From positions 496,001-560,000 of the forward strand of contig NZ_JARKMX010000008.1 of assembly GCF_029360705.1 (NCBI RefSeq): a DNA stretch of 64,000 bases, read 5' to 3'. The DNA comes from Paraflavitalea pollutisoli (GTDB lineage Bacteria > Bacteroidota > Bacteroidia > Chitinophagales > Chitinophagaceae). Each line of letters opens with the position of its first letter. The stretch's first letter is position 1. The notes under the pieces were generated by a model. It worked only from the letters and a program-made list of their open reading frames with translations, was not told the origin of the DNA and did no database searches. Below are positions 62,657 to 64,000 of this stretch, piece by piece. Both the position numbers and the translations under genes were made by a program.

Positions 62657-64000
62657 ATGGCACCAAATACAGATCAAGCAGTGGAAAATAGTTCGTTGGC
62701 GGCGGTCCCCAACAGATCCCTTGTTTTGGTCACGCTGATGATCGGAACCTCGATGGCGGCCATCGACAGTAGTATCGTGAATGTATCGCTGCCGGTGATA
62801 CAGCGGCAGTTTGATGTGCAGCTGGATGCGGTAGCCCTGGTGGTAACTACCTATATGATCACCTATACCCTGTTCATTCCACTGACGAGCTGGCTGAAGA
62901 ACCGGATTGGCTACTACAAACTCTATATGGGCAGTATCGCCCTGTTTACGATCGGCTCCGGTTTGTGTAGCCTGGCAGATAGTTTGACTTTTCTCATACT
63001 GGCGCGGGTGGTGCAGGCGATTGGTGGTGGTGCCATTGCGCCGACCTCGCTGGCGATTCTCAGCGAAACCTTTCCGAAGGAGAAACGGGGCAGTGCGATT
63101 GGTTGGTGGGGAATCGGCAACGTGATGGGCCCTGCTTTAGGGCCAACGCTGGGCGGGATACTTACGCAATACCTGGGTTGGGAATCGATCTTTTATGTCA
63201 ATTTGCCCATTGGGATACTCACTATTGCCATGGCGATAAAGCACCTGCGTTTTCTGAAGTCTATGCCGGTCTTTAAGCCGCCTTTCGATATCAGGGGGTA
63301 TGTTTTATTAGCTGGATTCATCTTGTTGCTGCAGGCTACCATTATTCCATTTGCGTCCCGTTATGGCCTGTTGTCTTGGCAGTTCCTCTCCGGACTGACG
63401 ATCACCTCACTGGTTTTCTATGGCTATCTCCGTTCTTCCCGCCGGCCGGATGCCTTGCTGGATCTGTCGGTATTTAAGATTTCCGCCTTTACCCGGCCTT
63501 TCATCATTGTAGGTATTCGGTCGATAGCCTTGTTTGGCGGCATGTTCTTCCTCCCCTTTTTGTTGCAGGGATACCTGGGTTATTCTGAAATGGAGAGTGC
63601 CCTGTTGTTACTGCCCAATGCGCTAATCATGCTGGTTACCCGTCCGGTCTCCGGCAAGTTGGCGGATCAGGGACTGATCCGGAATATCTCCTTGTTTGGC
63701 ATCGTGTGTTTGTCGGTGTCTTTTATGTTGTTTGCGCGCATCGATGTCGGTACATCTTCGGCGTGGATTGTGGGTTGTATGATCCTGCGGGGGCTGGGTA
63801 TCAGTTTCCTGATCGCCCCGGTTTCCACGGCTTTGCTCAATTCGGTGAATGCGGAGCAAACGCCTACGGCGACTTCATTGAATACGCTGATGCTGCAACT
63901 GGGCGGCTCTGTAGGCATTGCGGCCAGCAGTGCCGTACACACGCACCTGCTCGCGCATTTCGAGGCGAAGGTCGGCGATGGCCGCCTGGCGCAGCATTAT
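62657..64000 (+). CDS. DHA2-family (EmrB-like) MFS exporter, 3' end outside window
   Basis: From ATG 62657 the frame is open for 448 codons to the window edge. The protein starts MAPNTDQAVENSS and has at least eleven hydrophobic helices in the visible part. The 14-helix DHA2 layout is supported by motif C (GNVMGPALGPTLGGILTQYLGW, antiporter motif) and AIDSSIVNVSLPVIQ in helix 1. Such pumps export drugs or organic anions using the proton gradient. The start is 66 bp from the divergent LRR-lipoprotein start. A TACCTTTC box at 62634-62641 could be its -7 element. Confidence 0.9.
   Translation, partial: MAPNTDQAVENSSLAAVPNRSLVLVTLMIGTSMAAIDSSIVNVSLPVIQRQFDVQLDAVALVVTTYMITYTLFIPLTSWLKNRIGYYKLYMGSIALFTIGSGLCSLADSLTFLILARVVQAIGGGAIAPTSLAILSETFPKEKRGSAIGWWGIGNVMGPALGPTLGGILTQYLGWESIFYVNLPIGILTIAMAIKHLRFLKSMPVFKPPFDIRGYVLLAGFILLLQATIIPFASRYGLLSWQFLSGLTITSLVFYGYLRSSRRPDALLDLSVFKISAFTRPFIIVGIRSIALFGGMFFLPFLLQGYLGYSEMESALLLLPNALIMLVTRPVSGKLADQGLIRNISLFGIVCLSVSFMLFARIDVGTSSAWIVGCMILRGLGISFLIAPVSTALLNSVNAEQTPTATSLNTLMLQLGGSVGIAASSAVHTHLLAHFEAKVGDGRLAQHY

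Overview
The window is chromosomal DNA from a Bacteroidota bacterium, most likely family Chitinophagaceae (inferred). The signs are SusC/SusD pairs, FecR/ECF-sigma signalling, LytTR two-component systems, a type IX secretion (T9SS) C-terminal sorting domain, many lipoproteins and TonB-dependent receptors, and promoters of the TAnnTTTG type with starts very close to the -7 box. No phage, insertion sequence, CRISPR array or classical defence island is visible. Both ends cut genes: the tail of a membrane aminopeptidase/ABC-permease-like protein on the left and a DHA2-type drug exporter on the right.

0-8.8 kb: a partial M1/ABC gene, a secreted plug-like protein, a Gfo/Idh/MocA oxidoreductase, a DUF1851 gene facing two unrecognised genes, a secreted thioredoxin-fold protein, and an overlapping LytS-type kinase/LytTR regulator pair. 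These are followed by decayed coding sequence, tRNA-Ser(CGA) with a terminator, and a duplicated 104-bp repeat. 8.8-14.6 kb: stand-alone enzymes (secreted esterase-like hydrolase, YpfJ-type zinc peptidase, sterol-desaturase-family hydroxylase, luciferase-like monooxygenase) and one secreted plug-domain protein.

14.7-26.6 kb is a glycan-utilisation-type locus. Three evenly placed LacI-like palindromes precede a 1811-residue GH74-like beta-propeller protein with Ig-like, malectin-like and CBM-like modules and a T9SS tail. A strong hairpin terminator, then susC, susD and a BNR/sialidase-like gene follow. The probable logic is surface cleavage, SusCD uptake and further processing of one glycan under a LacI-family regulator encoded outside the window.

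26.6-37 kb: membrane and acidic proteins, topoisomerase III behind two unknown genes, a secreted class-C beta-lactamase-fold hydrolase and a lipoprotein. The latter two lie among unusual tandem repeats: two octamer arrays and two arrays with an 11-bp period. 37-42.8 kb: a complete, tightly packed seven-gene Mrp cation/proton antiporter operon. 43-46.4 kb: a putative metal-acquisition unit (His-containing small protein, a TonB receptor broken by one extra G in a G5 run, and a lipoprotein).

47-50 kb: an ECF sigma / FecR anti-sigma / STN-domain set in which the STN domain sits on a small barrel-like protein rather than a TonB receptor. This is the most promising candidate for an atypical system. 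50-64 kb: hydrolase, SDR enzyme, Crp-family regulator, siderophore-type TonB receptor, CsgG-like protein, DUF5018-type lipoprotein, a second LytTR system with a TPR kinase, an LRR lipoprotein and the exporter. Assignments rest on motif and family recognition by eye; no database search was run.
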